NCBI GenBank assembly: GCA_020724465.1
Contig: DYGX01000007.1
Location: 124,001-188,000, forward strand
Source of the DNA: Thermoflexus sp.
GTDB taxonomy: Bacteria; Chloroflexota; Anaerolineae; Aggregatilineales; Aggregatilineaceae
Direction: 5' to 3'
Length of the DNA stretch: 64,000 bases
The notes under the pieces were generated by a model. That model worked only from the letters and a program-made list of their open reading frames with translations, did not search any database and was not told the DNA's origin. The position numbers and the translations under genes were made by a program. Positions 25,403 through 34,565 of this stretch are shown here, piece after piece; the first letter of the stretch is position 1; each line of letters starts with the position of its first letter.

Positions 25403-28400
25403 TCACCACTGCGGCGCGCCGTCGAGCTTGCGGACCATCACGAACGTGTCGCGGTTGACGCCGGTCGGCCCCCAATAGTTGAAGCCGTAGGTGAACTGGC
25501 CGTAGCCGCCGACCATCAGCACCGGCTTGAGGCGCGCGCGGGTCAGGCTGTTGTGCCCGCCCGCCCGGCGCCCGCCGCGCAGTGGAGACTTGGGCACGGA
25601 AAGCGTCCGTTCGGTGGCGTGGTAGATCATGCACAGCCCGCGCGGCAGGCGCGCGGTGACGATCGCCCGCGTGACCACGACGCCGTGATCGTTGTAGACC
25701 TCGACCCAGTCGTTGTCCTCGATGCCGATCTGCGCGGCGTCCTGGTCGTTCATCCAGAACGGCTCGATCCCGCGCGAGAGCGTGCGCATCCGCAGGTTGT
25801 CCGAATAGGTGGTGTGGATCTGCCACTTGCCGTGCGGCGTCAGGAAGTTGAGCATCAGCGAGCGCCCGTCGTCCTGCGTCTTGAGCAGATCGCCATGCGC
25901 CAGCGGGTCGATCTTGGGCTTGAAGGTGGGCAGGTGTTCGCCAAACGCCAGATAGCCCTCGTGATCGAGATAGAAGTGCTGGCGCCCGGTCAGCGTGCGC
26001 CAGGGGACCTTGCGCTCGACGTTCAGGCAATAGGCCGAGTACGCGCGCCCGTTGTTGATGATCCCGGTCCAGGTGGGCGTGGTCAGCACGCGGCGCGGCT
26101 GCCGCGTCAGATCGCTGAAGCGGTAGCGGATGCCGCGCGTGCCCTCGGCCAGATCGGCCAGCGGCAGCCCGACCTTTTGCTCCTCGGCCTTGAAAGCGCG
26201 GTAGGCGACCTCGCCGTTGGTTTCCGGCGCCAGGGCCAGGATCACGTCGGCGGCGTGCAGATCCTCTTCCAGCGAGGGATAGCGCTCGCCGCGCCAGGAC
26301 ACGGTTGGATGCTCGTCCAGCAGCCTATCGTACAGATCGTCGGCGGCCCAGCGCAGGCCGTGCACGCCGATCCCGTCCTGCCGCACGCCTCGCCCCAGCG
26401 AGATAAAGCGGCGGTACAGGTTGGCGTAGTCGCGCTCGACCGCTACGAAATCGGGCATGGTCTTGCCCGGCACCGGAGCGCACTCGCCTGCGCGCCAATC
26501 GCGCACGCGCGGCTGGGCCATCTCGGCGGGCGTGTCGTGCTGCAGCGGCACGGCGACGATATCGCGCACCGGCTGCGGGAAGGCTTTGGCCACCAGATCG
26601 CTGAACACGCGCGCCAGCGCCTTGAAGATGTCCCAGTCGCTTTTCGACTCCCAGCAGGGCGGCACGACCGCCGCCAGCGGGTGAATGTACGAGTGCAGGT
26701 CGGTCGAGTTGAGGTCGTTCTTCTCGTACCAGGTCGCGGTCGGCAACACGATGTCCGAGTACAGCGCCGAAGTATCCATGCGGAAGTTGATGTCCACCAC
26801 CAGATCGAGCTTACCCTGCGGCGCGGGATCGCCGCCCTGCACCTCGTCCGCGATGGCGTTGCTGTGCGTGCCGAGGTAGTGCTTGAGGAAATACTCGTGC
26901 CCCTTGGCGCTGGACATCAGCGCGTTGCCGCGCCAGATGAACCACACGCGCGGCCAGTTCTCCGGCGCGTCGGGGTTGTCCACGGCGAAGTTCAGCGCGC
27001 CGGACTGGAGCTGCTCCACGACGTACTGCCGGACCGCCTCGGGCGTGGTCGCCCCGGCAGCCTGGGCGTCGCGCGCCACGTCCAGCGAGCTGCGGTCGAA
27101 CTGCGGATAGAACGGCAGCCAGCCCAGCCGGACCGCGCGCCGCTGCATATCCATCGTGTGCCCCTGCGCCAGCGGGCTGCCCGGATCGCCTACCGCGCCA
27201 AGCGTCGAGAAATCGCCCTCGTAGCGCCACTGGTCGGAGTGCACATAGTGGAACGAGGGCGCGTTTTGCAGGCGCGGCGGTTTGGACCAGTCCAGCGCCA
27301 TCGCCACCGCCAGCCACGACGACATCGGCTGGACTTTCTCTTGCCCGACGTAATGGTTCAGCCCGCCGCCGTTGCGCCCGACGCAGCCGGTCAGCATCAG
27401 CGCGGTGATCGCGGCGCGGTAGATCAGGTTGTTGTGATACCAGTGGTTGACGCCCGCGCCGATGATGATGCTGCACTGGCCTTCGGTCTGGCGCGCGGTG
27501 TTCGACCACTCGCGCGCGAAGCGGATCACGGTGTCGCGGGCGATCCCGGTGTATTTCTCCTGCCAGGCGGGGGTGTAAGGCGCGTCTTCGTCATCATAGC
27601 CGGCGGGGTACGCGCCCGGCAGGCCGCGCCCCACGCCGAACTGGGCCATCAGCAGGTCATAGATCGTCGCCACGGCGACGGTGCCCTCGCGCGTCTCGAT
27701 GTGGCGGACCGGCACGCCGCGCAGCACGGTCTGCCCGGCCCCGAAGTCCTGGAAGGCGACCAGCTCCGTCGCGTCGTGATCGTCAAGTAGGGTCAGCAGC
27801 GGGTCGATGGCGCTGCCGTCCGTTCCGTCTTCCAGCTCCAGGTTCCACTGGCCCTTTTGCGACTGCCAGCGGAAGCCGAGCGTCCCCTGCGGCAGGCGCA
27901 CATCGCGGCTGGCCCGGTCCAGCACCAGAAACTTGGTTTCCGCGTTCTCCACGCCCTCATAACGCGCAAGCTGGCTGGCGCGCAGCATCTGGCCGGGCGT
28001 GTAGCCGTCGCCGCTGGGGCGAAGCGTCACCAGGAACGGGCTGTCGGTATAGCGCGCGACATAGTCCAGGAAGTAGGGGGTCGCCGCCTCGGCGTGATAT
28101 TCCTTGAGGATGACATGATTGGCCGCCATCCAGAAGGCGGCGTCCTGGCCGGCGTGAACCGGGATCCACCAGTCTGCGTGCTTGGCGATCTGGCTGAAGT
28201 CCGGCGAGAGCACAACCATCTTCGAGCCGCCGCTGCGCGCTTCGGAGATGAAATGCGCGTCCGGCGTGCGCGTCATGGCGACGTTGGATCCCATCGCCAC
28301 GATGTACTTGCTGTTGTACCAGTCTGCGCTTTCGGCCACGTCCGTTTGTTCGCCCCACACTTCTGGCGAGGCAGGCGGCAGGTCGCAGTACCAGTCGTAG

Positions 28401-28999
28401 AAGCTGAGCACTGTCCCGCCCAGAAGCTGCAAAAAGCGGCTGCCGGCAGCGTAGCTGAGCATCGACATGGCCGGGATCGGCGAGAAACCGATCACGCGGT
28501 CCGGGCCATACTGCTGGATGGTGTAGAGCGTCGAGGCGGCGATCAGCTCCAGCGCCTCGTCCCAGGTGATGCGGCGGAATCCGCCCTTGCCGCGTGCCTG
28601 CTGGTAGCTGCGACGCCTGAGCGGGTCTGCGACGATGCTGCGCCACGCCTCGACCGGATCGTCGTGCTCGCGCCGGGCGGCGCGCCACAGGTCGATCAGC
28701 GCGCCGCGCCCGTAGGGGTATTTGACGCGGATCGGGCTGTAGAGATACCACGAGAAGCTGATCCCGCGCTGGCAGCCGCGCGGCTCGTAGGGCGGCAGCC
28801 CGCTTTCGAGCGCGGGGTAATCGGTCGCCTGCATCTCCCAGGTGACGATCCCGTCCTTGACGTAGACCATCCACGAGCACCCACCCGTGCAGTTGACGCC
28901 GTGGGTGCTGCGCACGACTTTGTCGTGCTGCCAGCGATTGCGATACAGCTCTTCCCACTGCCGCGCTCGCGGGTTGACCAGGTCTTTTATCCAGCCCAT
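25403..28999 (-). CDS. narG: Respiratory nitrate reductase alpha subunit (molybdopterin)
   Basis: The 1198-residue catalytic subunit reduces nitrate to nitrite at a bis-MGD molybdenum centre. The N-terminal FS0 cluster motif [13 protein letters not shown] (H-x3-C-x3-C) lies near residue 35. The Mo-ligand aspartate is in [20 protein letters not shown] near residue 200, in the form found in E. coli NarG. No twin-arginine signal precedes [14 protein letters not shown], so the enzyme faces the cytoplasm, unlike archaeal pNarG. ATG 28999 follows AGGGG at 9 bases and lies 29 bp after the cytochrome c gene. Confidence 0.98.
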   Translation of the reverse strand: MGWIKDLVNPRARQWEELYRNRWQHDKVVRSTHGVNCTGGCSWMVYVKDGIVTWEMQATDYPALESGLPPYEPRGCQRGISFSWYLYSPIRVKYPYGRGALIDLWRAARREHDDPVEAWRSIVADPLRRRSYQQARGKGGFRRITWDEALELIAASTLYTIQQYGPDRVIGFSPIPAMSMLSYAAGSRFLQLLGGTVLSFYDWYCDLPPASPEVWGEQTDVAESADWYNSKYIVAMGSNVAMTRTPDAHFISEARSGGSKMVVLSPDFSQIAKHADWWIPVHAGQDAAFWMAANHVILKEYHAEAATPYFLDYVARYTDSPFLVTLRPSGDGYTPGQMLRASQLARYEGVENAETKFLVLDRASRDVRLPQGTLGFRWQSQKGQWNLELEDGTDGSAIDPLLTLLDDHDATELVAFQDFGAGQTVLRGVPVRHIETREGTVAVATIYDLLMAQFGVGRGLPGAYPAGYDDEDAPYTPAWQEKYTGIARDTVIRFAREWSNTARQTEGQCSIIIGAGVNHWYHNNLIYRAAITALMLTGCVGRNGGGLNHYVGQEKVQPMSSWLAVAMALDWSKPPRLQNAPSFHYVHSDQWRYEGDFSTLGAVGDPGSPLAQGHTMDMQRRAVRLGWLPFYPQFDRSSLDVARDAQAAGATTPEAVRQYVVEQLQSGALNFAVDNPDAPENWPRVWFIWRGNALMSSAKGHEYFLKHYLGTHSNAIADEVQGGDPAPQGKLDLVVDINFRMDTSALYSDIVLPTATWYEKNDLNSTDLHSYIHPLAAVVPPCWESKSDWDIFKALARVFSDLVAKAFPQPVRDIVAVPLQHDTPAEMAQPRVRDWRAGECAPVPGKTMPDFVAVERDYANLYRRFISLGRGVRQDGIGVHGLRWAADDLYDRLLDEHPTVSWRGERYPSLEEDLHAADVILALAPETNGEVAYRAFKAEEQKVGLPLADLAEGTRGIRYRFSDLTRQPRRVLTTPTWTGIINNGRAYSAYCLNVERKVPWRTLTGRQHFYLDHEGYLAFGEHLPTFKPKIDPLAHGDLLKTQDDGRSLMLNFLTPHGKWQIHTTYSDNLRMRTLSRGIEPFWMNDQDAAQIGIEDNDWVEVYNDHGVVVTRAIVTARLPRGLCMIYHATERTLSVPKSPLRGGRRAGGHNSLTRARLKPVLMVGGYGQFTYGFNYWGPTGVNRDTFVMVRKLDGAPQW

Positions 29000-29028
29000 C
29001 GATTTTGTCCCCTCTCAATAATGGTGGC

Positions 29029-29895
29029 TCAGGCGGCGCGGCGGCTCAGCGCGCGGCGGCGATCCTGAGGCAGCCGGCGGTGCCACAGGAACAGCAGGAT
29101 CAGGAACACGTCGAGCGCGGCAAACGCCAGGATCCCCTGCACCAGCGTGCGCCCCGTCCGATTTGGCGGCGCGGCGGCGTCTGCCGTCTGTAGAAAAGCG
29201 ACCAGATCGGCCTGTTCCTGCGGGGTCAGCGGGCGTGTGGTGTAGATCGGCAGCATCGTCGGGAAGGGGATCGTCCCCAACACTGCCGACAGCCCGGCCT
29301 CGCCCCCGTAGCGGGTGACCACCCCGGTGAGATCAAGGCCCAGGCTCCCGCCGCCGGGCGCGGCCAGCCCGGCCATGTCGTGGCAGGCGATGCACGCCGT
29401 CCCGCCGTTGGCGAACCGGGCCGCGCCGGTGAACAGGTCCTTACCGGCCTGCGCGTTCCCCACAACGGCCGCCGCCTGCACCTGGGGCGAGGGTAGCGAC
29501 GGCTGAGTCACACCCAGATAGGCCAGCAGCGCGTCGATCTCCGACAGCGTCAGGTTCTGGTTGGGCATCGGGATGTTGTTGTACTGGCGCAGCAGTTCGG
29601 TGGCGATGGGGTCGCCCTGGGCCAGCATGACATCCGGTTCGGCCAGCCAGTGCTCGAGCCATTCGGGGTCGCGCTTTTCGGCGACGCCCAGCAGGTCCGG
29701 CCCGGCCAGGTCGCCCCCGCCGATGGTGTGGCACGACGCGCACAGCCGCTCGAAAATCGCCTTGCCTTCTTCTGCGGACTGGCGCGGCGGCGCCGCGTGC
29801 ACCAGCCACGCCGCCTGGAGCAGCAGAAACGCGCCCCCCAGCAGCGCCAGAACCGCCCAGCGATTCAGGTATCGGAACAGCGCGTGAAGGTGCAT
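29029..29895 (-). CDS. Membrane-anchored di-haem cytochrome c (NarC-like)
   Basis: The 288-residue exported cytochrome has an N-terminal signal anchor (WAVLALLGGAFLLLQAAWLV), haem sites CASCHTIGG near residue 51 and CIACHDM near residue 166, and candidate methionine ligands in IPMPNQNLT and PFPTMLPIYT. A C-terminal helix (ILAFAALDVFLILLFLW) is followed by a basic tail. The same gene position, directly before narG, is known for narC in Thermus, where the cytochrome takes part in electron flow to the complex. ATG 29895 follows AGGGGGA at about 10 bases. A GTG at 29919 overlapping the upstream stop is the alternative. Confidence 0.88.
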   Translation of the reverse strand: MHLHALFRYLNRWAVLALLGGAFLLLQAAWLVHAAPPRQSAEEGKAIFERLCASCHTIGGGDLAGPDLLGVAEKRDPEWLEHWLAEPDVMLAQGDPIATELLRQYNNIPMPNQNLTLSEIDALLAYLGVTQPSLPSPQVQAAAVVGNAQAGKDLFTGAARFANGGTACIACHDMAGLAAPGGGSLGLDLTGVVTRYGGEAGLSAVLGTIPFPTMLPIYTTRPLTPQEQADLVAFLQTADAAAPPNRTGRTLVQGILAFAALDVFLILLFLWHRRLPQDRRRALSRRAA

Positions 29896-29915
29896 CAAGA
29901 CCCGTCCCCCTTCGA

Positions 29916-30305
29916 TCACTCGGCCAGTCCGTTATGCTTTGCGGTTGTCCCACCGGCAGGCAGGCTGCGAATCGTCGCCAGCAGGTCGGCGCGGCGGGCC
30001 GGCAAGATATGCGAGGTGAAGACCCGCACCATCGGGTGCTCGCCCAGCCCGACATGGATCACCGGCAGGTTCGGATGCTCGCGCAGCAGGCGCAGCGTCA
30101 GCGTGCTGACCGCTTCGGGATCGGCTTCCCCGGCGGCCAGCAAGACCGCGTCAGGAAGGAGCGCGGCCAGCGCGTCGAGCGTGAAGGCGGCCAGGTCGTG
30201 CGGGCCGAGCAGCTCGACGTCCGTCTCCTGGCGGAGCAGCGCCGCCAACCCTTCGCTCAGGAGCGGTTGGGCGCTCAAGAGCAAGATGCGCCGTTTGTGC
30301 ATCAT
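29916..30305 (-). CDS. Degenerate receiver-domain protein, first gene of the nar structural cluster
   Basis: The 129-residue protein looks like a lone CheY/NarL-type receiver: RILLLSAQPLLSEGLAALLR, LLPDAVLLAAGEADPEAVS, LPVIHVGLGEHPMVRVFTSH and AARRADLLATIRSLPAG. The acidic pair after the first strand is S-A instead of D-D. The expected phospho-aspartate, at the end of VLL, is alanine. It therefore probably cannot be phosphorylated and may be a constitutive or ligand-controlled pseudo-receiver. It follows the narXL terminator. A minus-strand TATGCT at plus 30329-30334 is a candidate -10 for the structural operon. Confidence 0.7.
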   Translation of the reverse strand: MMHKRRILLLSAQPLLSEGLAALLRQETDVELLGPHDLAAFTLDALAALLPDAVLLAAGEADPEAVSTLTLRLLREHPNLPVIHVGLGEHPMVRVFTSHILPARRADLLATIRSLPAGGTTAKHNGLAE

Positions 30306-30382
30306 TCGTGTCTCGCCTGTTTGATCTCAGCATAGCCGACGGGGCGGCGCGGCGTAACCCGCGCGCGAAGGGAACGGCGATG

Positions 30383-30411
30383 AAAAAAGAGCGATCCGGC
30401 GATCGCTCTTT
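30383..30411 (-). terminator. Rho-independent terminator after narL
   Basis: A perfect 11-bp stem (30386-30396 with 30401-30411, 4-base loop) is followed on the minus strand by six T (plus 30383-30388, three bases of which also pair in the stem). It separates the narX-narL unit from the nar structural genes. Confidence 0.85.
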
Positions 30412-30445
30412 GGGGTGGCACGAACTAGTTCTTGCTGGGCGGCGC

Positions 30446-31099
30446 TCAGAGGATGCCTTTATAGCGCGCGTAACGCGCCGCTTCGTAGCGGTTGTTGACG
30501 TGCAGCTTGCTCAGGATGTTGCGCATGTGGCTCTTGACCGTGTGCAGGCTGATGCACAACTGCTCGGCAATGTCTTTATCCGAGGCGCCGGTCGCCACCA
30601 GGCTGAGGACTTCCTGCTCGCGGAAGGTCAGCGTCTCGACCGGCTCGCCGGAGTCGGCGGGCAGATCGCGGCTCAGGCGGCGAAACTCCTCAAGCATATA
30701 CCCGGCCAGCGACGGCGTGATCGCGGCCTCGCCGCGCAGCGCCCCGCGGATCAGCTCGAGCATCTTGGCCGAGCCGATGTCTTTCAGCAGATAGCCCTGT
30801 GCGCCGTTCTTGATGGCCTGAAACAGCTTTTGCTCGTCGCTGTGCACCGTCAGAACGACGATCACGGCATCCGGCAGGGCCTGGTTGATCAGCCGGGTCG
30901 CTTCCAGCCCGTCGCTGCCCGGCATGGTCACGTCCATCAGGATCAGGTCCGGCGCCAGCTCGCGCGCCTTGACCAGGGCTTCCAGCCCGTCGCTCGCCTC
31001 GCCCACCACGCTCATGTCCGGCTGGGCGTCAATGATGCTCGCCAGCCCCTCGCGGAACAGGGTGTGATCGTCCACCAACAACACGCGGATCGTATCCAT
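30446..31099 (-). CDS. narL: NarL-type nitrate response regulator
   Basis: The 217-residue regulator has a receiver domain ([52 protein letters not shown]) and a LuxR-type DNA-binding domain ([20 protein letters not shown], then [21 protein letters not shown]). It is 14 bp downstream of the NarX-like kinase, with which it forms the cognate pair, and it is closed by the terminator at 30383. The assignment as NarL rests on this context and on the kinase's PilJ-type nitrate-sensing domain. Confidence 0.88.
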   Translation of the reverse strand: MDTIRVLLVDDHTLFREGLASIIDAQPDMSVVGEASDGLEALVKARELAPDLILMDVTMPGSDGLEATRLINQALPDAVIVVLTVHSDEQKLFQAIKNGAQGYLLKDIGSAKMLELIRGALRGEAAITPSLAGYMLEEFRRLSRDLPADSGEPVETLTFREQEVLSLVATGASDKDIAEQLCISLHTVKSHMRNILSKLHVNNRYEAARYARYKGIL

Positions 31100-31113
31100 C
31101 CCTTGCCTCTCCT

Positions 31114-33015
31114 CTAGCTTGAAGCCACCAGCTCCCCCGCGCCTGCCGGCCAGCTCAAGACGACGCGCGTTCCCCGGCCCGGCGCGGATTCGACATCCAG
31201 CGTGCCGCCGATTCGCGCCGCCCGTGCGCGCATGATGCTCAGCCCGAAGTGGCCCTTCTCCGCCGGCACTGACGGGTCGAAACCGCAGCCGTTATCTTCG
31301 ACGATGGCCCGCCAGCGTGAATCGTCGCGTTCCAGCACGAGACGAATATGCTCCGCCTGGGCGTGGCGGTGCGCGTTGTGCAGGGCTTCCTGCACCACGC
31401 GCAGCACCTGCACGCTGTGGTCGGGGTGCAGCGCCAGCGGCTCCGGGTGCAGCGCCGTTTCAACCGTCACGGCGCCGGTTGGGCCACGCGCTGCCGCGAC
31501 CAGATCGCGCAGCTCGTCCTGCAGCGGGCGGCGGGGCGGCGGCGCCTGCAGGCTGGCGATGGATTGGCGCACGTCGCGGCTGCTGCGCTCCAGCGCCTGG
31601 CTGATGTGTGCCAGCTCGCGGGCAGCCGCTTCGCGCTCCCCAACCGCGATCAGCCCGGCAAGCTGCCCTGCCTTGAGCTGGAGATAGCTCAGGGTTTGCC
31701 CCAACCCATCGTGCATCTCGGCGGCGATGCGCTGGCGCTCTTCGAGAGCGGCCACGCGCTCGGCCTGCTCGAAGAGGCGCGCGTTCTCCAACGCGATCGC
31801 GGTCGTGTTCGCCAGCTCGGTCAGCAGCACCGCCTGATCGTCCGAATAGCTGGCAGGCTGCGCGCTGCCGACGCACAGCGCGCCGATCACGCGCCCGCCG
31901 ACGCGCAGCGGCGCGGCCAGGTGGCTCACCTGGTAGCGCGATGCGATCGTCCGGCAGCCGCCCAGCGGGCAAATGATCGCCCGGTCGTGGGCCAGAATCT
32001 CGCCGGCAACCGAACGCTGAACCAGCACACAGGTCCCGCAGACTGCCTCGCGCGGGCCGTCAAACGCTTTCAGAACAAGCGTCTGCTTCTCTTCGTCCAG
32101 CAAGCACAGGAAGGCAACGTCGCTGCCCAGCAGATCGCGCGCCTTCCCGGTCACAGAAGTCAGCACGTGGTCGATCTCCAGCCGCGAGACGATCTCGCGA
32201 ATGACGTCGTACAGCGCGGCCAGCTCGCGCGTGCGCTGGACAACCCGCCCTTCCAGCTCGTCGCGCGCTGCCTTAAGCTGAGCGCGCATGGCGTCCAGGC
32301 TGCCCGCCAGCGCGGCGAACTCCGACTGCTCTCCCAGCCGGACGGGCGCGTCCAGGTCGCCCTGGCCGATGCGCCTGGCGGCCTGGCGCAGCACGCCCAG
32401 GGGGTGGATGATCTGGCGGCGCACCAGCAGCAGGCCCGCCAACAGCAGCCCCATTGCGCCGAAGAAAAACGTCACCTGGATGGTGCGCACCCGCGCAATC
32501 GCCCGCGCCGACTCGGCTTCATAGGCCTGCACCACCGCGTCGGTTTGCTGCGCCAGGACCGGGGTCAGACGGTTGACCGTGCTCAGGGCCGCGGCAAAGA
32601 GCGGGCTGCCTGGCGGCTCGGCCAGGATGGTATCAAGCTGCGAGCGGAAGCCATCCCAGGTGGCGTGCACGATTTCCAGCGAAGGTCGCACTGCCCCTGG
32701 CGCAGCAGGCACGCTGACCGCCTGGCCGGGCAGATAGGGCGCCTCGCCACCATCGAGCAGGGCCGCGAGCGTCCGGTCGAACGTCCACGCCGCTTCGTCG
32801 AGCGTCCGCGCATGGCCGGCGGGGTCGCCGCGCGCCGCGAGCTGAAGCATCTCGCGGTTCATCTGCTGCACCAGCATCCGCTGGCGACCGGCCAGGTTGA
32901 TCAGCCGGGCCGCCTCGCGTTGATCCGCGACAAGCCAGGCCGTCACCGCTGCTGATGACGACACCAGCAACAGAAACACCGCAAACAACAGGCCAAATCG
33001 AACGCGCAGACTCAT
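31114..33015 (-). CDS. narX: NarX-like nitrate/nitrite sensor histidine kinase
   Basis: The 633-residue membrane kinase has helix 1 at ~7-29, an exported PilJ/NarX-type four-helix sensor with the P-box-like ARLINLAGRQRMLVQQM, helix 2 near residue 185, HAMP and a coiled coil. A GAF domain with a cysteine group (CGTC and, 26 residues later, CPLGGC) follows, then HisKA_3 (RQRIAAEMHDGLGQTLSYLQ) and HATPase (EDNGCGFD). Helix-sensor-helix-HAMP-linker-HisKA_3 is the NarX/NarQ plan, and E. coli NarX also has a cysteine cluster in its central module. The frame extends to 33090, but ATG 33015 directly precedes the first membrane helix. Confidence 0.85.
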   Translation of the reverse strand: MSLRVRFGLLFAVFLLLVSSSAAVTAWLVADQREAARLINLAGRQRMLVQQMNREMLQLAARGDPAGHARTLDEAAWTFDRTLAALLDGGEAPYLPGQAVSVPAAPGAVRPSLEIVHATWDGFRSQLDTILAEPPGSPLFAAALSTVNRLTPVLAQQTDAVVQAYEAESARAIARVRTIQVTFFFGAMGLLLAGLLLVRRQIIHPLGVLRQAARRIGQGDLDAPVRLGEQSEFAALAGSLDAMRAQLKAARDELEGRVVQRTRELAALYDVIREIVSRLEIDHVLTSVTGKARDLLGSDVAFLCLLDEEKQTLVLKAFDGPREAVCGTCVLVQRSVAGEILAHDRAIICPLGGCRTIASRYQVSHLAAPLRVGGRVIGALCVGSAQPASYSDDQAVLLTELANTTAIALENARLFEQAERVAALEERQRIAAEMHDGLGQTLSYLQLKAGQLAGLIAVGEREAAARELAHISQALERSSRDVRQSIASLQAPPPRRPLQDELRDLVAAARGPTGAVTVETALHPEPLALHPDHSVQVLRVVQEALHNAHRHAQAEHIRLVLERDDSRWRAIVEDNGCGFDPSVPAEKGHFGLSIMRARAARIGGTLDVESAPGRGTRVVLSWPAGAGELVASS

Positions 33016-33104
33016 TCTACACACCGTGTTCAGAAACGGGCAGGACGATGAACGCCGGCGGAATGGTAGCGGACCATCACAGGGTCGCATGTTAGATTGC
33101 TTCT

Positions 33105-33174
33105 ATTGTACGCGATGAGTCACCGATCGCGGCTTGATCCGGGTCAAGACCGGCGCGTGCAAGCGTGCTATGAT
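33105..33174. promoter_or_regulatory. Divergent FNR-type promoter between narX and the CRP/FNR gene
   Basis: The palindrome TTGAT-CCGG-GTCAA at 33134-33147 differs by one base from the FNR consensus TTGAT-N4-ATCAA. Forward, TATGAT at 33169-33174 has its centre 31 bases from the box centre. Reverse, a minus-strand TACAAT (plus 33105-33110) lies 33 bases away. Both fit class II activation with the box near -41.5. One site can thus serve both fnr (autoregulation) and narXL. The 201-bp gap 33016-33216 holds nothing else. Confidence 0.7.
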
Positions 33175-33216
33175 CGGTATCGTGAGCACCAGACCGGAGA
33201 CCTGAGCGCCCGAACG

Positions 33217-33972
33217 ATGAGCGACGATCGCCGCACGACCCCACTGGAACCGGAGCCAATCGAGCCGCAGATGTGCAGCGTCGACCTGCGGCTGCAGATC
33301 CTGCGCGGCTTGCCGTTTTTCGCCGGGCTGCCGGACGACGCCGTCGCCGCGATCAACCCGCTCTTCCGCGAAACGGGCTACGAGCCGGGCGAGCCGATCT
33401 ACTACGCGGGCGACCCGGCCGGGCGGCTGTTCGTCGTCGCCGCGGGCAAGGTCAAGCTGATCCGCCACGCCCTCAGCGGGCAGGAGCGCGTGCTCGACCT
33501 GCTCCTCCCCGGTGATTTCTTCGGCAGCCTGCCCGTGCTGGGCGAGCCGGTCTATCCCGACACGGCCCAGGCGCACACGCTGTGCTGCGTGCTCGCCATC
33601 TCCGCCGAGGACTTCCAGACCATCTTCGACCGCTATCCGCCGGTCACGCGGGCGCTGCTGGCGATCGTGGCCGAGCGCCTGCGCGCTGCCCAGGCCATGC
33701 TCCACCAGACGGGCGCCGCCCCGGTGGAGAGCCGCGTCGCGGCGCTGCTGCTTAAGCTGGCCGAGCGACTGGGCGACGAGCGCGCCGAAGGCTGGCTGAT
33801 CCAGACGCCGCTTTCCCGCCAGGATGTGGCCGATATGCTCGGCATCACGGTCGAGACTGCCAGCCGCACGCTGAGCCAGTTCCGCAAAGACGGGCTGATC
33901 CGCAGCGGGCGCCGCTGGATCGCGATCACCGACCGCGAGCGGCTGGCCGCGCTGGCCGAGCAGGCGGGCTAG
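33217..33972 (+). CDS. CRP/FNR-family transcription regulator of the nitrate locus
   Basis: The 251-residue regulator has a cyclic-nucleotide-binding-fold sensor domain (residues ~25-150: LPFFAGLPDDAVAAINPLFR, GYEPGEPIYYAGDPAGRLFV) and a Crp-type winged helix. The recognition region DVADMLGITVETASRTLSQF contains the E-x-x-x-R contact residues typical of FNR-type TTGAT readers. The N-terminus has no C-x2-C-x5-C iron-sulfur motif of E. coli FNR; cysteines occur singly at QMCSVDLR and as LCCVL. It may therefore sense NO or use haem, as DNR/NNR do, or its signal is different. ATG 33217 is preferred to an upstream frame start at 33097, which would lie upstream of the FNR box. Confidence 0.85.
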   Translation: MSDDRRTTPLEPEPIEPQMCSVDLRLQILRGLPFFAGLPDDAVAAINPLFRETGYEPGEPIYYAGDPAGRLFVVAAGKVKLIRHALSGQERVLDLLLPGDFFGSLPVLGEPVYPDTAQAHTLCCVLAISAEDFQTIFDRYPPVTRALLAIVAERLRAAQAMLHQTGAAPVESRVAALLLKLAERLGDERAEGWLIQTPLSRQDVADMLGITVETASRTLSQFRKDGLIRSGRRWIAITDRERLAALAEQAG

Positions 33973-34012
33973 CCCTCCATTTTCCCCCTGTTTTGCGCTT
34001 CCCTGCGCCAAA

Positions 34013-34054
34013 TTGATCCGGATCATACAACCGCGCGCTGCCGGCGAGTATGCT
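34013..34054 (+). promoter_or_regulatory. FNR-type box and -10 of the metal chaperone/P-type ATPase operon
   Basis: TTGAT-CCGG-ATCAT at 34013-34026 differs by one base from the FNR consensus. TATGCT at 34049-34054 has its centre 32 bases downstream, again class II geometry. The gene start is 34099. Confidence 0.65.
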
Positions 34055-34098
34055 TGGGCCAGTATCGCAAGGAAGACAGCCAGCGAGGAGACAAAGCC

Positions 34099-34314
34099 AT
34101 GAAAACCGTTCTGCGCAGCCAGGAACTCTCGTGCCCGTCGTGCGTCGCCAAGATCGAGAAGGCGCTGACCGGGCTGGACGGCGTGACCACCGCCAAAGTC
34201 TACTTCAACACAGGCCGCATCGAGGTTGAGCACAACCCGGACCAGGTGGGAACCGACGCGCTGGTCGAGGCGGTACGCCGCGCCGGGTACAAGGCGTCTG
34301 TCGCGCCGTTCTAG
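34099..34314 (+). CDS. Heavy-metal-associated (HMA) domain chaperone, CopZ-like
   Basis: The 71-residue single-domain protein has a ferredoxin-like HMA fold: LRSQELSCPSCVAKIEKALTG at the start, with CxxC as metal site, then VTTAKVYFNTGRIEVEHNPD and VEAVRRAGYKASV. The site reads SCPSC instead of the common GMTCxxC, so metal preference (copper, zinc or other) is uncertain. ATG 34099 follows GAGGAG. The gene is 251 bp before a P-type ATPase that lacks its own HMA domain, which suggests that the two work as a split pair under FNR control. Confidence 0.88.
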   Translation: MKTVLRSQELSCPSCVAKIEKALTGLDGVTTAKVYFNTGRIEVEHNPDQVGTDALVEAVRRAGYKASVAPF

Positions 34315-34344
34315 TGCGCGGGCCGGGGCATAGGGGCAGACGTG

Positions 34345-34420
34345 GGGGCCGGGCTTGCTCGCGCGCCAGACGCGAGAGGCGAGACGGTTTGGGAGCGGGC
34401 GACGCAAGCCTCGCCCCTAC
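34345..34420. repeat. Imperfect palindromic intergenic element
   Basis: The left arm (about 34345-34362) and right arm (about 34399-34418) are imperfect inverted copies around a GC-rich centre. The right arm ends in GCAAGCCTCGCCCCTAC, which closely resembles the right arm of the palindrome at 43292-43315. It lies between the HMA gene and the ATPase gene and may act as an mRNA hairpin. Confidence 0.4.
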
Positions 34421-34565
34421 CGCCCCAAGACAGGCGCTCCCCGTAACAGACAGAACGCCCTCTGGGCAATCGCACGCCCGGGCCATGTCGGCAGCGGCCT
34501 GAGCGCCACACCCACTATTGAACGCGGACGTATCGTGATCCAAGCCAGGAAGGGAATGCCATCCA

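Noticed and set aside
25364..27790. 808-codon open frame antisense to narG
   Set aside because: Shadow of narG. The composition is arginine-rich with no motif, and narG on the other strand is unambiguous.
30321..30334. Possible FNR box before the nar structural genes
   Set aside because: Only one half-site matches, and class II spacing would put the -10 inside the coding region. The nar structural promoter may instead depend on NarL or on read-through.
33016..33090. 25-residue extension of the NarX-like kinase
   Set aside because: It lacks a ribosome site, is basic and cysteine-rich without family similarity, and the membrane helix starts right after ATG 33015.
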